64,000 nt of DNA from Amphritea japonica ATCC BAA-1530 (GCF_016592435.1 NZ_AP014545.1:3691001-3755000); one strand, 5' to 3'; shown: positions 1 through 9,813, counted from the stretch's first letter. Program-made: numbers and translations. The notes: generated from the letters alone by a model not told the origin.

Positions 1-1
1 T

Positions 2-304
2 GCTGATGCAATCAACGCTAAATGGGGTTCATTCGCAGCATTCCAGGAAGAACTGAACGACAAAGCTGTAAACAACTTCGGTTCAAGCTGGACCTGGTTG
101 GTTAAAAATGCTGATGGCTCACTGGAAATCGTTAACACCAGCAATGCCGGTACTCCGATGACTAACGGTCAGACTGCTCTAATGACAGTCGATCTGTGGG
201 AACACGCTTACTATATCGATTATCGTAACGTTCGCCCCGACTACCTGAAAGGTTTCTGGGCACTGGTTAACTGGGACTTTGTTAACCAGAACCTTGCTGC
301 TTAA
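2..304 (+). CDS. sodB: Superoxide dismutase [Fe], C-terminal part (5' end outside window)
   Basis: The open frame enters from the left edge and ends in TAA. It encodes about 100 residues of the C-terminal Fe/Mn superoxide dismutase domain, which converts superoxide to oxygen and hydrogen peroxide in the cytoplasm. The signature [13 protein letters not shown] is present with the metal-ligand Asp and His, along with the family-typical WTWLV and NWDFVNQNL segments. The spelling [13 protein letters not shown] and the absence of Mn-type features favour the iron enzyme, though metal choice cannot be proved by eye. A strong terminator follows 20 bases after the stop, so this is the end of its transcript. 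Confidence 0.93.
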   Translation, partial: ADAINAKWGSFAAFQEELNDKAVNNFGSSWTWLVKNADGSLEIVNTSNAGTPMTNGQTALMTVDLWEHAYYIDYRNVRPDYLKGFWALVNWDFVNQNLAA

Positions 305-324
305 TGACTGATAACATCAGACTG

Positions 325-354
325 AAAAAGACACCTTAGGGTGTCTTTTTTTTT
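325..354 (+). terminator. Rho-independent terminator of sodB
   Basis: GACACC-TTA-GGTGTC hairpin with an A-rich left flank and a run of nine T, 20 bases after the sodB stop. Confidence 0.9.
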
Positions 355-430
355 GCTCCGGAACAAAATAGTTTACACTAGGCAGATGATATGGATTTCA
401 TAAAACCGGTTACGGAACTTAAAATAGATC

Positions 431-2200
431 ATGCAACGAAATTTTTTCCCGTTTATTACAACCGGCTGGCTCCTGCTTACCTTAATTATGGTTGGGCTAA
501 GCCTTTACGCCGATTACACTAATCTGAAGAAAAGTGTCAGCAACGATGCACAATTCGTCTACGCATCCGTTTATGAAAAAGCCTATATAAACGAAGTACT
601 ACTACAAAGTTTCAGCGTTCTGGTCTCCTCATTACCCAACGATCATGAAGCGATCCGCAGCTTTGCCAACGAAATGCGCAAGCGGTATCCGCATATAGAA
701 CGACTACAGATACAGCAACAGCAAGTGCCCTTCACTACCAGCTACGGCAAGGCCACAGAGTATAATTTAGACCCCACCAGCGATGAGTTCAATGCGCGTT
801 TCCCTATTACATTTATAGAGCCTTTAAACCCCGATACCCGCTACCTGCTAAAGAAAGACCTGTTGTCCGATCCCGTTTTCGCGAACACCATACGTTTTGC
901 CCGAAAATACCATCAACCCATTACCTCTCCCTCGTTCAAACTGGACGAGCAACAGAATGCTTATGGGCTTTTCTTAGCATTCTTTGAGCGTAATACTCCT
1001 CCCTCAGGCCTCAACCTATATATCGCATCATTAGTGATTAATATTGAGGGAATGCTTCCCAATACAAATTTCCTCTCAAAGCACAGCAGTATTAAGTTAA
1101 TGGATGAGAGCGGCCTGATACTTGACCAGCATCTGTCAGATCAGGACATCCAGCCAACGTCCTGGCTGCCGCAATTAGAGGAACAGCGCACCATTAACCG
1201 CTTCGGGCAATCCTTCCAGCTACAGATTTCCCACCAGTTTGGACTAAAAAACATCAACCTGAGTACGTTAATGATTCTTCTCTGCTGCTCACTTGCGGTA
1301 TATATCCTGTTAATGGCCTACCTGCGTCAGAAAGTTCAAACAGCGATAGAGCATTCGACGCTCTACGCCACGCTTAATACTGAACGACAGCAGCTTGAAA
1401 CCCGTATTCATACCCGTACCCGTGAGCTCAGGGAGCAGTTGATAGAAAATCGTCGCCTGACACATCAGGTCCTCGCCGTACAAGAGCGTGAACGCCGTAA
1501 CCTGTCCAGAGAACTCCATGATGAACTGGGGCAGTCTCTAACCGCCATTCGGACCGATGCTAAAATACTCAAACGTATCCACCCCGAAGAGAGCAGCATT
1601 GTGAATCAGACGGCGGAATCGATCGATGCGATTGCACAGAATATATACGACGTCACTTACGGCATGATGCGCACACTGCGCCCCTCTGCACTGGATGATC
1701 TGGGACTGGTTGACGCCCTTCAGGAGTGCATTATTTCCACCCGTTTTAATGAACATGGAATAGCACTGCATACTGACTTTAGGGGGGCACTGAATGAGAT
1801 GTCAGAAGACTACAATATCACTCTGTTCAGACTGACCCAGGAAGCATTCAGTAACATTATCAAATATGCCAAAGCCCGTAATGTCTGGATTGATATCCAT
1901 AGAGTATCCAAAGGTAATCGCAAAGAGATCAACGGCGACCGACTAGAGATAATGATCAGTGATGACGGCATCGGCTTCGACATTGAAACCGAGGCATTCA
2001 AGAAGGGCTTTGGCCTCATAGGAATGCGCGAACGGGTCAGAGCGTTAGATGGAGTATTTCAAATCCGCCACAACCACGATCGCGGCACTCGAATCATCGC
2101 TATCATCCCCCTTCTTGCCGGACCTGAGAGGGAGATTGAAGCAACCCGATCAGAGGCAGCCATAGCTGGTCCAGCAACACCGGTTGGGCTTTTGCATTAG
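431..2200 (+). CDS. Membrane sensor histidine kinase, NarL/UhpB type (HisKA_3)
   Basis: A 589-residue sensor kinase of the inner membrane. Two membrane segments (about residues 8-28 and 281-301) bracket a periplasmic sensor domain of about 250 residues that I do not recognise. A cytoplasmic coiled coil leads to a HisKA_3 dimerisation domain with the motif SRELHDELGQSL; His363 is the likely phosphorylated residue. The HATPase domain follows, with DDGIGF near 511 and GFGLIGMRERV near 530. This layout is that of kinases that signal to LuxR/NarL-type regulators. No response regulator is adjacent, so it is an orphan here. Its last 33 codons overlap the 3' end of the convergent tesA gene, and the tail after the ATPase domain looks low in constraint. 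Confidence 0.85.
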   Translation: MQRNFFPFITTGWLLLTLIMVGLSLYADYTNLKKSVSNDAQFVYASVYEKAYINEVLLQSFSVLVSSLPNDHEAIRSFANEMRKRYPHIERLQIQQQQVPFTTSYGKATEYNLDPTSDEFNARFPITFIEPLNPDTRYLLKKDLLSDPVFANTIRFARKYHQPITSPSFKLDEQQNAYGLFLAFFERNTPPSGLNLYIASLVINIEGMLPNTNFLSKHSSIKLMDESGLILDQHLSDQDIQPTSWLPQLEEQRTINRFGQSFQLQISHQFGLKNINLSTLMILLCCSLAVYILLMAYLRQKVQTAIEHSTLYATLNTERQQLETRIHTRTRELREQLIENRRLTHQVLAVQERERRNLSRELHDELGQSLTAIRTDAKILKRIHPEESSIVNQTAESIDAIAQNIYDVTYGMMRTLRPSALDDLGLVDALQECIISTRFNEHGIALHTDFRGALNEMSEDYNITLFRLTQEAFSNIIKYAKARNVWIDIHRVSKGNRKEINGDRLEIMISDDGIGFDIETEAFKKGFGLIGMRERVRALDGVFQIRHNHDRGTRIIAIIPLLAGPEREIEATRSEAAIAGPATPVGLLH

Positions 2201-2732
2201 GATGTAAGCCATCCGCTTGCATTAATTCAGGCTGTAAAACGACTGGGGCCATAAAAAAAGGAATCATCGGCACTTCCTGCTGTTGCGCTACCGTCTCAAA
2301 TAACGCCGAAAAACCATCACTGTACCGGGGACCGTAATTAGGTGGAATCCGCATTTCCAGCAGTAACACCTGAGCTCCGGCTGCACGGGCCTGCTCAATA
2401 AGACGAGTAAGATTACGCTCTATTAACGCCAGCGGCGCACCACGCAAACCATCGTTAGCACCGAGTTCCAGCACCACCAGCTCAGGCTTATGTTGATCCA
2501 AAGCCCTGGGTAAACGCGTAAGACCTCCATGAGTCGTTTCACCGCTAATACTGGCGTTGATGACCTCATAACTAAAACCATTTTTTTCTAACTTCTGATC
2601 CAGCAGTGCAACCCAGCCCTGCTGTTGAGGCATCCCATAAGCGGCAGAAAGACTGTCACCCATCACTAAAATGGAACTGCTCCATGCTAAGCTAGACAGA
2701 AGTAATAACCAGACCCCAAGTATATTCGACAT
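2103..2732 (-). CDS. tesA: Periplasmic arylesterase / acyl-CoA thioesterase I, SGNH hydrolase
   Basis: A 209-residue SGNH/GDSL hydrolase. An N-terminal signal peptide ([18 protein letters not shown]) directs it to the periplasm. Block I is GDSLSAAYG with the nucleophile Ser, the GxND block reads GAND, and the C-terminal DxxH block is DGLHPN. The family (TesA, EstA/TAP) cleaves thioesters and aryl or lysophospholipid esters. A frame 22 codons longer is open, but the signal peptide begins at the ATG at 2732, so that start is used. As in E. coli, it sits back to back with ybbA-ybbP; here the two ATG codons overlap within one CATG. Confidence 0.92.
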   Translation of the reverse strand: MSNILGVWLLLLSSLAWSSSILVMGDSLSAAYGMPQQQGWVALLDQKLEKNGFSYEVINASISGETTHGGLTRLPRALDQHKPELVVLELGANDGLRGAPLALIERNLTRLIEQARAAGAQVLLLEMRIPPNYGPRYSDGFSALFETVAQQQEVPMIPFFMAPVVLQPELMQADGLHPNAKAQPVLLDQLWLPLIGLLQSPSQVRQEGG

Positions 2733-3417
2733 GCAGACTCCTGAATCCAATGCTGTGCTTATGGCCACCGACTTGAATAAAACCTTTCCCGGTGACAACG
2801 GTGGGCTGAATATCTTTAATAATATCAGTATCCGCGCCGATGCGGGCGAGAGTATCGCGATCCTCGGCTCTTCCGGGGCAGGAAAATCGACTCTGCTGAG
2901 TATACTCGCGGGGTTGGATGAGCCCAGTCAGGGCAATGTAGTGCTGTTAGGCAAGTCGCTGTCCGGACTGGATGAAGAATCACGCGCGGAACTCCGTTCA
3001 AATCACATCAGCTTTGTGTTTCAGTCATTCCAGCTTTTACCAGAACTGAGCGCGCTGGATAATGTGCAGCTCGCACTGGAGATTCAGGGGCATTCCGAAC
3101 CTTTGAAACAGGCCGGGTACTGGCTTAACCGTGTTGGGCTGGAACAGCGCCATCATCATACGCCGGCACAAATGTCTGGCGGAGAACAACAACGGGTGGC
3201 TATCGCACGGGCTTTTGCCACTGAGCCGAGCCTGCTCTTTGCTGACGAACCGACCGGCAATTTAGATGATAAGACCGGCACTGAAATCATCGACCAGCTC
3301 TTTGAACTCAATCAACAACTCAACACTACGCTAATCCTGATCACCCATGACGCGTCTCTGGCTCAACGTTGCCAGCGCCGCCTGCAACTTCACAACGGTC
3401 AGTTACTGGAGCTATAA
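2731..3417 (+). CDS. ybbA: ABC transporter ATP-binding protein YbbA
   Basis: A 228-residue ATPase of the MacB/LolD-like group, partner of the FtsX-type permease that follows. Visible motifs are Walker [10 protein letters not shown], the Q-loop in [12 protein letters not shown], the signature [15 protein letters not shown] and Walker [13 protein letters not shown]. The start at 2731 places Walker A at about residue 47, as in E. coli YbbA. A longer frame begins at 2671 inside tesA and is less likely. The stop lies one base before the permease ATG, so the two genes are co-translated. By family, the pair is a mechanotransmission ABC system rather than a classical importer; its substrate is unknown. 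Confidence 0.92.
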   Translation: MQTPESNAVLMATDLNKTFPGDNGGLNIFNNISIRADAGESIAILGSSGAGKSTLLSILAGLDEPSQGNVVLLGKSLSGLDEESRAELRSNHISFVFQSFQLLPELSALDNVQLALEIQGHSEPLKQAGYWLNRVGLEQRHHHTPAQMSGGEQQRVAIARAFATEPSLLFADEPTGNLDDKTGTEIIDQLFELNQQLNTTLILITHDASLAQRCQRRLQLHNGQLLEL

Positions 3418-3418
3418 G

Positions 3419-5881
3419 ATGAGGTCTAAGCAACTCGTCAGTCTGGCCCTGAAGCAAAGCCGATCAGATTTACGAACCTTCGAATGGCGCGCTTTACTAC
3501 TGGCCCTGCTACTGGCAACCACGCTCGCCACTTTCCTCACATTACTTGGTAATCAATTAGAGCAAGGACTCAGCCGACAGAGCGCTTCGGTACTGGGAGC
3601 AGACTTAAGCCTTAGCGACAGTAAACCCGTTTCAGAAGATCAACTCTTTATAGCTGACGCCCTCAATCTGCAATACACCCATGTTATCCAATTCTCCTCT
3701 ATGCTGAGTACCGAGGAACAGATATTACTCAGCTCAATCAGAGCGGTGGAAGCTCCCTATCCGCTGCGTGGAGAGCTGCGAACCGATCCTCCACAAGCAA
3801 CGCCGGTGCCTTTACCGGGCACCGCCTGGGCCGAACAACAACTATTACAGCGTATGGGGGTAGAGGTTGGCACTACTATCAGTCTTGGATACTCCAGTTT
3901 CAAAATCACCGCTGCGATTATTAGTTCACCGGATCGGGGCAACGGGTTCCGCAGCTTTAGTCCGCAACTGCTAATCAACCGCCAGGATCTGGAGGCAACC
4001 AAAGTCGTTCAACCCGGCAGTCGAATTGGTTATCGTACCCTCTTCAGCGGTACTGAATCACAGATAAGAAAGTACGCTGATCAGCTCAACAAGGCTCTAA
4101 CGCCCCAGCAACGCCTTTGGTCCGTATATGCAGATCAGCCAATGGCAGCGGGTGCATTAAAAAATGCGTCAAACTTTTTACGGATGACCTCGCTGTTTGG
4201 CTTGCTGTTATGCGGTCTGCTGATCACCCTGAGTCTGCGCCGCTATAGCAGTGTTCAATACCGCCGAAGCGCGTTATTAAAATGCTTGGGGCTAAAGCCA
4301 AAGCAGGTACTGCACCTCTACCTCATCAAACTCATCTTTGGATGGAGTCTGGCAGCAATACTAGGCTCACTTATCAGTATCATTCTGTTACAGCTAACGG
4401 GGTCTCTGCTGCAAACTATCCTGCCTGCTGGGTTGCCCGCTCCGGATTACCGATTGGCCCTGATCGGCCCATTACTCAGTCTGGCCCTGTTATTAGTGAT
4501 TGGTTTTTCACCATTATTACAGATCAGTCGAATACCGGTTATGGGCCTACTACGTCGAGATCAGCTTAGCCACCAGGGGCTTAGCTGGCCTGCCCGTCTG
4601 GTTATTCTATTTCTGACCGGTGTGGTCATCGCGCTTTATCTCGGATCGATCATCAATGCACTGGTCGCTATTCTGTTAACCGTTGCCACTATTCTCGTGG
4701 CGGGCCTTTTTGCCAGCTTGTTTCTCCCCCCGGCCGGACGTTTCTTTGCCCGCTATTCACGCTTAGGCCGCTTACTGGGCTTTCGTATACGCCAACAACG
4801 ACAATGGCATCGTATTCAACTGGGAATTATGAGCCTGTTACTGGCACTGTTAAGTAGCCTGCTTCTAAGTCAGACAGAACTGGTAGACCGCTGGCGCGAA
4901 CAGATTCCAAAAGACACTCCAAACCAGTTTGTGATCAATATTCAACCCTGGGAGCTGGAGCCTCTGAGTGATTTCCTCCAGCAAGCCGGTCTGTCACCCA
5001 ACCTTTATCCTATGATTCGCGGTCGCATCACCCGAATTAACGACCAGCTACCCGCCGAGGTTTTAACCCCGGAACAGTTGCAGCATAACTCCCTGAAACG
5101 AGAGCTGAACCTCAGCTGGGCAGCTGAGGCACCACAGCATAATCAGGTAATTGCCGGGACATGGTGGCATCCGGAGACTCCGGACAACCTAATTTCAATT
5201 GAACAGGAGCTCGCAGAAAGCCTCGGATTGAAACTGGGTGATACAGTCGGTTTTGAAATAGCAGGACAAAAACTCAATGCAACCGTGCGTAATATACGGC
5301 AGGTAGAGTGGCGCTCATTCCGACCCAATTTCTATGTCATCTTTAGCCCTAAAGCGATGGCGCAGTATCCACAAACCTATATCACCAGCTTCAAGCTGAC
5401 CGGAGAACAGGCCGCACTCAGTCGTGAACTGCTTAAACAGTTCCCCGCACTCACCCTGATCGATGTCAGCCAGTGGATCGACCAGGCCAGTGAACTCATT
5501 ACCCGTCTGATTCAAGCCTCGACACTGGTATTGGGGCTCACTCTCTGTGCTGGCTTACTTCTGGTACAACTGCTGCTCTATCAGGAGCTAGAACAACGGC
5601 GTCATGAGAACGCTTTGCTACAGGTATTAGGCAGCACTCCGCGGCAGACAAGACAATTAGATCTGCTGGAATTTGCTTTGCTAGGCTTTGCCAGTGGCGC
5701 GATGGCCGCAGTACTGGCCGAGATAATGACGGGATTAATCAGTTTCCAGTTACTGGAACTGCCTCTCATATTACATCCTGTCATCTGGGTGCTGCTCCCT
5801 CTGACAGGCTGCGCAATATTTACACTGGGGACGCTGATCAGTCGGCGTCGCAGTGGTTACCAACAACTACAACAAAGCTAA
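3419..5881 (+). CDS. ybbP: FtsX-like ABC permease YbbP
   Basis: An 820-residue integral membrane protein with a duplicated FtsX-type architecture: an N-terminal TM helix, a large extracytoplasmic domain, TM bundles near 250-460, a second extracytoplasmic domain, and a final three-helix bundle ending in a basic tail. The chosen ATG lies one base after the ybbA stop; an open frame extends 24 codons further into ybbA but lacks family support. Length matches YbbP/YbbM-type proteins (about 800). Together with YbbA and TesA it forms the conserved tesA-ybbAP neighbourhood. Function is inferred as envelope lipid or lipoprotein handling, unproven. Confidence 0.9.
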   Translation: MRSKQLVSLALKQSRSDLRTFEWRALLLALLLATTLATFLTLLGNQLEQGLSRQSASVLGADLSLSDSKPVSEDQLFIADALNLQYTHVIQFSSMLSTEEQILLSSIRAVEAPYPLRGELRTDPPQATPVPLPGTAWAEQQLLQRMGVEVGTTISLGYSSFKITAAIISSPDRGNGFRSFSPQLLINRQDLEATKVVQPGSRIGYRTLFSGTESQIRKYADQLNKALTPQQRLWSVYADQPMAAGALKNASNFLRMTSLFGLLLCGLLITLSLRRYSSVQYRRSALLKCLGLKPKQVLHLYLIKLIFGWSLAAILGSLISIILLQLTGSLLQTILPAGLPAPDYRLALIGPLLSLALLLVIGFSPLLQISRIPVMGLLRRDQLSHQGLSWPARLVILFLTGVVIALYLGSIINALVAILLTVATILVAGLFASLFLPPAGRFFARYSRLGRLLGFRIRQQRQWHRIQLGIMSLLLALLSSLLLSQTELVDRWREQIPKDTPNQFVINIQPWELEPLSDFLQQAGLSPNLYPMIRGRITRINDQLPAEVLTPEQLQHNSLKRELNLSWAAEAPQHNQVIAGTWWHPETPDNLISIEQELAESLGLKLGDTVGFEIAGQKLNATVRNIRQVEWRSFRPNFYVIFSPKAMAQYPQTYITSFKLTGEQAALSRELLKQFPALTLIDVSQWIDQASELITRLIQASTLVLGLTLCAGLLLVQLLLYQELEQRRHENALLQVLGSTPRQTRQLDLLEFALLGFASGAMAAVLAEIMTGLISFQLLELPLILHPVIWVLLPLTGCAIFTLGTLISRRRSGYQQLQQS

Positions 5882-5900
5882 AGTAGCCTCTTCCTTGCAA

Positions 5901-8522
5901 CTATAAACCCAGTGATACACTCGGTAGCGCCTTAGGATCAGCCAATGAAGGAACTGGAAAGCAGGTAAAAAGGCGCTCGCCTTTTACTTTCTTTATCAGT
6001 TGCTGCTTCACGCGATCAGCGCGCTGTTGTGCAAGTTCGATCAGGCTCGCCCTCTCCTGCTCTAGCAGTTTTTCAACCGACAGTGGTTTTTCACGCTTCT
6101 TGTTTTGTTCTTCCAGTTGCACTTTAAGCAGCAGCTGATCTTGTTGTACCGCCTGGCCACAGATATTCAGGCGCATCCCTTTACGTTCTGTCAGCATTGA
6201 CTCAATTTTAGTCAGATACCCCCGCCCGTGAGCATCAAGTTCAGCACTGCCTGGGGCAAAAGAGACTGGATCCAAACGAATAAAACTACCGTCGGTCGCG
6301 GCATCAACCACCAGACTAATTAGCGTACTGTATGGCTCTAGCGACTTTGTCAGAATACTGAATGCTGCCTTTTTAAGTCCTTTTCCTGCTAACCGCTGTA
6401 CCACACTTTGCAATCCAAAATTGGGGTCTTCTAAAGACCCGCTAATAGGTACGTCCAGATCGATATTATCATCACCGTCCTGTAGAACAGAGATAGCCGT
6501 ACCCAGCGGCATTGAAAGCTTTTTACTGAACTTGGCCATCTGTTCCTGATCAGCGGGTTCAACTTCCAGTCGATGTATCTTAATCTCGTTAGTGCCCTTA
6601 ATCTTGCCAGCACTCAACTCACCCGAGCTATTTAATGCCATCTGCCCATTCTGCAAATAATAACCCGTGTACTGGATGCTATAGGGGCTCAATCGAGGCA
6701 ACTCAAGCTGTTTAAGCTGACCTTTCCAACTGGCTTTCTCTCCACCACCGGCCAGATTAGTATCCCCCGTCAGATCAAGCGTCGTAAAACCATTCAATTT
6801 GAGGCCCAGGTCAAATTTTGCGGGAGTTTTACTGCCGCTATCCAACCCTAGCAACTGAGCTTTAATGATTTGAACTTCACTGTTAAAAGCAGGCTCGGTG
6901 CTGTTATCAGTAAACATTACCTTACTCTCACCATTCACCAGTAACTCGCTCACCTGTATTCGCAGAGCAGATTCTGATGATGGTTCAGATTCATCGCCAG
7001 GCGATCTAACGACCTCTGTTTCACTCAAGCTGTTTAACCCGGCCTGCAAACGCTCAACATTAACCGGTTTCTTATCTCCGCTCAGTTGTTCCTGAACCAG
7101 CAAGTTCTGCAGCGAAACCCGTTCAATCATCAACGCCTTACCTAACTGAAAACGAGTGTTCGTAATATCCATGTTCAGCTGCGCCAGAGTATTATCCGCT
7201 GCTGGAGCAACCTTCAGCCCGCTCCCTTTGAGGCCAGCAACGCTGACTTCTTTTGGCAGAGCCAGTTTGATAGCTTTCAGCCGGGCGTCAGCTAACGTCA
7301 GCAATACCTGATCATCCTTTAACGCCTTAACCTGCACCTGCGAGAGAGAGAGCTCACCTTCATCGCTGTTAATAACCAGAGGCTGTTCCTGTAGCAACAG
7401 TGAAACCGCACCTTGCCAATCGGTATTCGCAACACTTGCCTGCATCCGTTCTGGCTGTTGATAGATCAACTCATCCGCCGTCAGCTGCCCCTTAACATCG
7501 ACTTTATCCAGACCAGACTCATTAAAAGCCAATCCTGTTGAGCCCTGCCAGTTACCCGCTTTCACATTTACCGACATCGCCTCGGCAGAAAGCTCGAGCC
7601 CTGCCAGTTTCAACGCCCCATCCAGCGCGACTGACTCCGGTTTTCCTGAGCGAAGAACCACGTCAGTCGTTCCCTTCCATGTAAGTAACTGCTGACTAAC
7701 ATCAAGGTCAGTCTGATTCCAGCTAAAGTTATCTACCCGAAAACTGCCACTTTGAGCAATTGTAATGCTCTCTCCCATCATCGCCGTTAATTTCAGATCG
7801 GTAGTGAGCGTCGCTCGCAACTCAGGCACAAAGGGCGCAGAAAAGGAATGGATTGGCAGTTGATCGAGTTTGATATGCAACTCGGAACGCTTCGCTGCTG
7901 TCAGCGGCTGAGCCTTTGTGTCCAGGCTAAAAGGAGCACCATTAATCGCACCGTTAAGAGAGAGATTAGTGATCGCCTCTTCCTGCCACATATAGAAGGT
8001 ATCCAGGTTACCGTTGTCGATTGACAGCTGATAATCGCCCTCTTTCAGCCGGGCCTGCCAGCTAAAGTCAGCAATGCTGAGACGATTTAAACCAAATAAC
8101 AGAGAAGAAGGCTCATCCGGTTCTGAGGACTCTTCAGCGGCTGGGGCTGGTAGAGCGATCGGACCTATATAGAAGCGGCTGGACTCTGCGAGCACCTCTT
8201 CACGCAGATCAATACGTCCCTCTTCAAGTATCAGGTCACTAATCAGAATGCGTTGTTCCAACAATGATGAATAATCCAGATCGACGATCAACCGGCCCAG
8301 CTTTAGCTCGGGCTGATCTGGGGTAATCACTGAGACCCCTTGCAGAGTGACGCGGCCGGTAAACCAGTTCACCGATAAAGAGTGAATACGGGCACTACTC
8401 GCCCCCTGATCAAGCAACCATTGAACAGCAAAGTCTCTGCCCAATTGAATAGAAGTATGAAGTAACAAAAAAAACGCCAATAGGGTGATAATACTGCCCT
8501 GTAAGAAACCCTTAACACTCAT
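5901..8522 (-). CDS. DUF748 / AsmA-like inner-membrane-anchored protein
   Basis: An 873-residue protein with a single N-terminal membrane anchor (about residues 10-28) and a long, beta-rich periplasmic body typical of the AsmA/DUF748 superfamily. The N-terminal SLSVNWFTGRVTLQGVSV and the C-terminal RLDPVSFAPGSAELDAHG segment, which resembles an OmpA-like start, are diagnostic of DUF748 proteins. Relatives (AsmA, YhdP, TamB) form bridges for phospholipid movement between the two membranes; that role is inferred by family. Acidic and Ser-rich stretches interrupt the repeats near residues 130 and 500. It converges on ybbP, with 19 bases between the stops. Confidence 0.82.
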   Translation of the reverse strand: MSVKGFLQGSIITLLAFFLLLHTSIQLGRDFAVQWLLDQGASSARIHSLSVNWFTGRVTLQGVSVITPDQPELKLGRLIVDLDYSSLLEQRILISDLILEEGRIDLREEVLAESSRFYIGPIALPAPAAEESSEPDEPSSLLFGLNRLSIADFSWQARLKEGDYQLSIDNGNLDTFYMWQEEAITNLSLNGAINGAPFSLDTKAQPLTAAKRSELHIKLDQLPIHSFSAPFVPELRATLTTDLKLTAMMGESITIAQSGSFRVDNFSWNQTDLDVSQQLLTWKGTTDVVLRSGKPESVALDGALKLAGLELSAEAMSVNVKAGNWQGSTGLAFNESGLDKVDVKGQLTADELIYQQPERMQASVANTDWQGAVSLLLQEQPLVINSDEGELSLSQVQVKALKDDQVLLTLADARLKAIKLALPKEVSVAGLKGSGLKVAPAADNTLAQLNMDITNTRFQLGKALMIERVSLQNLLVQEQLSGDKKPVNVERLQAGLNSLSETEVVRSPGDESEPSSESALRIQVSELLVNGESKVMFTDNSTEPAFNSEVQIIKAQLLGLDSGSKTPAKFDLGLKLNGFTTLDLTGDTNLAGGGEKASWKGQLKQLELPRLSPYSIQYTGYYLQNGQMALNSSGELSAGKIKGTNEIKIHRLEVEPADQEQMAKFSKKLSMPLGTAISVLQDGDDNIDLDVPISGSLEDPNFGLQSVVQRLAGKGLKKAAFSILTKSLEPYSTLISLVVDAATDGSFIRLDPVSFAPGSAELDAHGRGYLTKIESMLTERKGMRLNICGQAVQQDQLLLKVQLEEQNKKREKPLSVEKLLEQERASLIELAQQRADRVKQQLIKKVKGERLFTCFPVPSLADPKALPSVSLGL

Positions 8523-8725
8523 AGTCAGCCCATCTATTCATCTAACATTGTTCTATGATATTAGCAGCTTATTCATCGCCAGAGGAAATCTGACATAACG
8601 GAGCAGAACCTTTCAGGAGAGTTGAACACTTCGGGGATTTGCCAGATCAAATGAACTAAGACCAAGTTATAACTACTCAGCAGCGCCTCAGACTGGTAGA
8701 ATCGCGGCCGAATTGCTTATAAAGA

Positions 8726-8737
8726 TACCTTAAGGTA
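8726..8737. promoter_or_regulatory. Perfect 12-bp palindrome upstream of the 41-residue gene
   Basis: TACCTTAAGGTA, a perfect palindrome 53 bases before the small gene's ATG, in a region otherwise without features (8523-8789). It could be an operator; there is no further evidence. Confidence 0.25.
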
Positions 8738-8789
8738 CGGAGCAGTTCGATTCAAAACAGTTCTATCAACGACTTACGGGTGACGTATC

Positions 8790-8915
8790 ATGGCAAACCA
8801 TGACGAAAGCTTCCGTGACAGCTCAGGCCCAATCTGGTTCCTGATCAATACCGGTGCCCTGGCATGGATCTGCATGCCAGCAATCATCGGCTGGACTCAA
8901 ATTGTCCAGTGGTAA
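8790..8915 (+). CDS. Small single-pass membrane protein, 41 residues, unknown function
   Basis: ATG to TAA encodes 41 residues. The N-terminus is hydrophilic (MANHDESFRDSSGP) and is followed by one hydrophobic helix rich in Trp and Ile (residues 15-40). A strong terminator starts 19 bases after the stop, so a dedicated short transcript ending here is plausible. The ribosome-binding site is weak (GGGTGA about 6 bases upstream). Composition and length recall small accessory subunits of respiratory oxidases or dehydrogenases, but I do not recognise the family and no oxidase gene is nearby. Confidence 0.6.
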   Translation: MANHDESFRDSSGPIWFLINTGALAWICMPAIIGWTQIVQW

Positions 8916-8933
8916 GCTGCTACGGTTTAAAAT

Positions 8934-8967
8934 AAAAAAGGCCTTCATATGAAGGCCTTTTTTATTT
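8934..8967. terminator. Bidirectional terminator between the small membrane gene and rpiA
   Basis: AAGGCCTTC-ATAT-GAAGGCCTT perfect hairpin, A-rich on the left and T-rich on the right, serving both convergent genes. Confidence 0.88.
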
Positions 8968-8986
8968 TCTGAACGTTAACACTGAA

Positions 8987-9658
8987 TTAACAGGTTAAAG
9001 TCTCAACACCTTCAGGCGTACCCATCAGCACAACATTCGCGCCTCGACGGGCAAACAGTCCATTAGTCACCACACCGACGATGTTATTAATCTGAGTTTC
9101 CAGCGCTTCGGGCTGTTCAATCTCAAGTCCATGCAGATCAAGAATAACGTTACCGTTATCAGTTACAACGCCATCCCGGTAAACCGGCATGCAATCCAGT
9201 TTAACCAGTTCACGCGCAACCTGTGAACGCGCCATCGGGATGACTTCAACCGGTAACGGAAAACCGCCTAACAGATCAACCTTTTTAGTCTCATCAACGA
9301 TACAGACAAACTCTTTAGCCACATCAGCAACAATCTTCTCACGGGTAAGAGCAGCACCACCGCCTTTAATCAGATTCAGTCGACCATCAAATTCATCAGC
9401 ACCATCAACATATACCTCCATTTGATCAACAGAGTTCATATCATAAACTTCGATACCGTGGCTTCGCAGGCGTTCAGCCGTCGCTTCAGAGCTGGCGACT
9501 GCCGCTTCAAACAACGATTTAATTTTTGCCAGTTCATCAATAAAAAAATTCGCGGTGGAACCGGTGCCAACGCCAACGATCGAATCACGGCTGAGTTTTG
9601 GCTGGATATAAGCAACGGCAGCCTGAGCAACTGCCAGTTTCATCTCATCCTGTGTCAT
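8987..9658 (-). CDS. rpiA: Ribose-5-phosphate isomerase A
   Basis: A 223-residue RpiA, interconverting ribose-5-phosphate and ribulose-5-phosphate in the non-oxidative pentose phosphate pathway (cytoplasm). Diagnostic segments are [33 protein letters not shown] and [14 protein letters not shown], which holds the catalytic Asp/Lys region. Length equals the family norm (about 220). The start is the ATG of [12 protein letters not shown]. It is divergent from ilvA, with 155 bases between the start codons. Confidence 0.97.
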   Translation of the reverse strand: MTQDEMKLAVAQAAVAYIQPKLSRDSIVGVGTGSTANFFIDELAKIKSLFEAAVASSEATAERLRSHGIEVYDMNSVDQMEVYVDGADEFDGRLNLIKGGGAALTREKIVADVAKEFVCIVDETKKVDLLGGFPLPVEVIPMARSQVARELVKLDCMPVYRDGVVTDNGNVILDLHGLEIEQPEALETQINNIVGVVTNGLFARRGANVVLMGTPEGVETLTC

Positions 9659-9813
9659 AGTGTGGGAAACCCGTATAAATGTCGATATCTGGCGGTGATT
9701 ATACGCGGATTAGGCGATATCTTATAGACGAAAACCGCCTCAAAGATTACCATTTAAGGCTAAATTCATACTGAGCTCCATTTCGGATCACAGCAACTAA
9801 CTGAAAGCACCCG

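Noticed and set aside
4282..4569. 95-residue frame within ybbP
   Set aside because: Shadow in another frame of a well-supported membrane protein gene.
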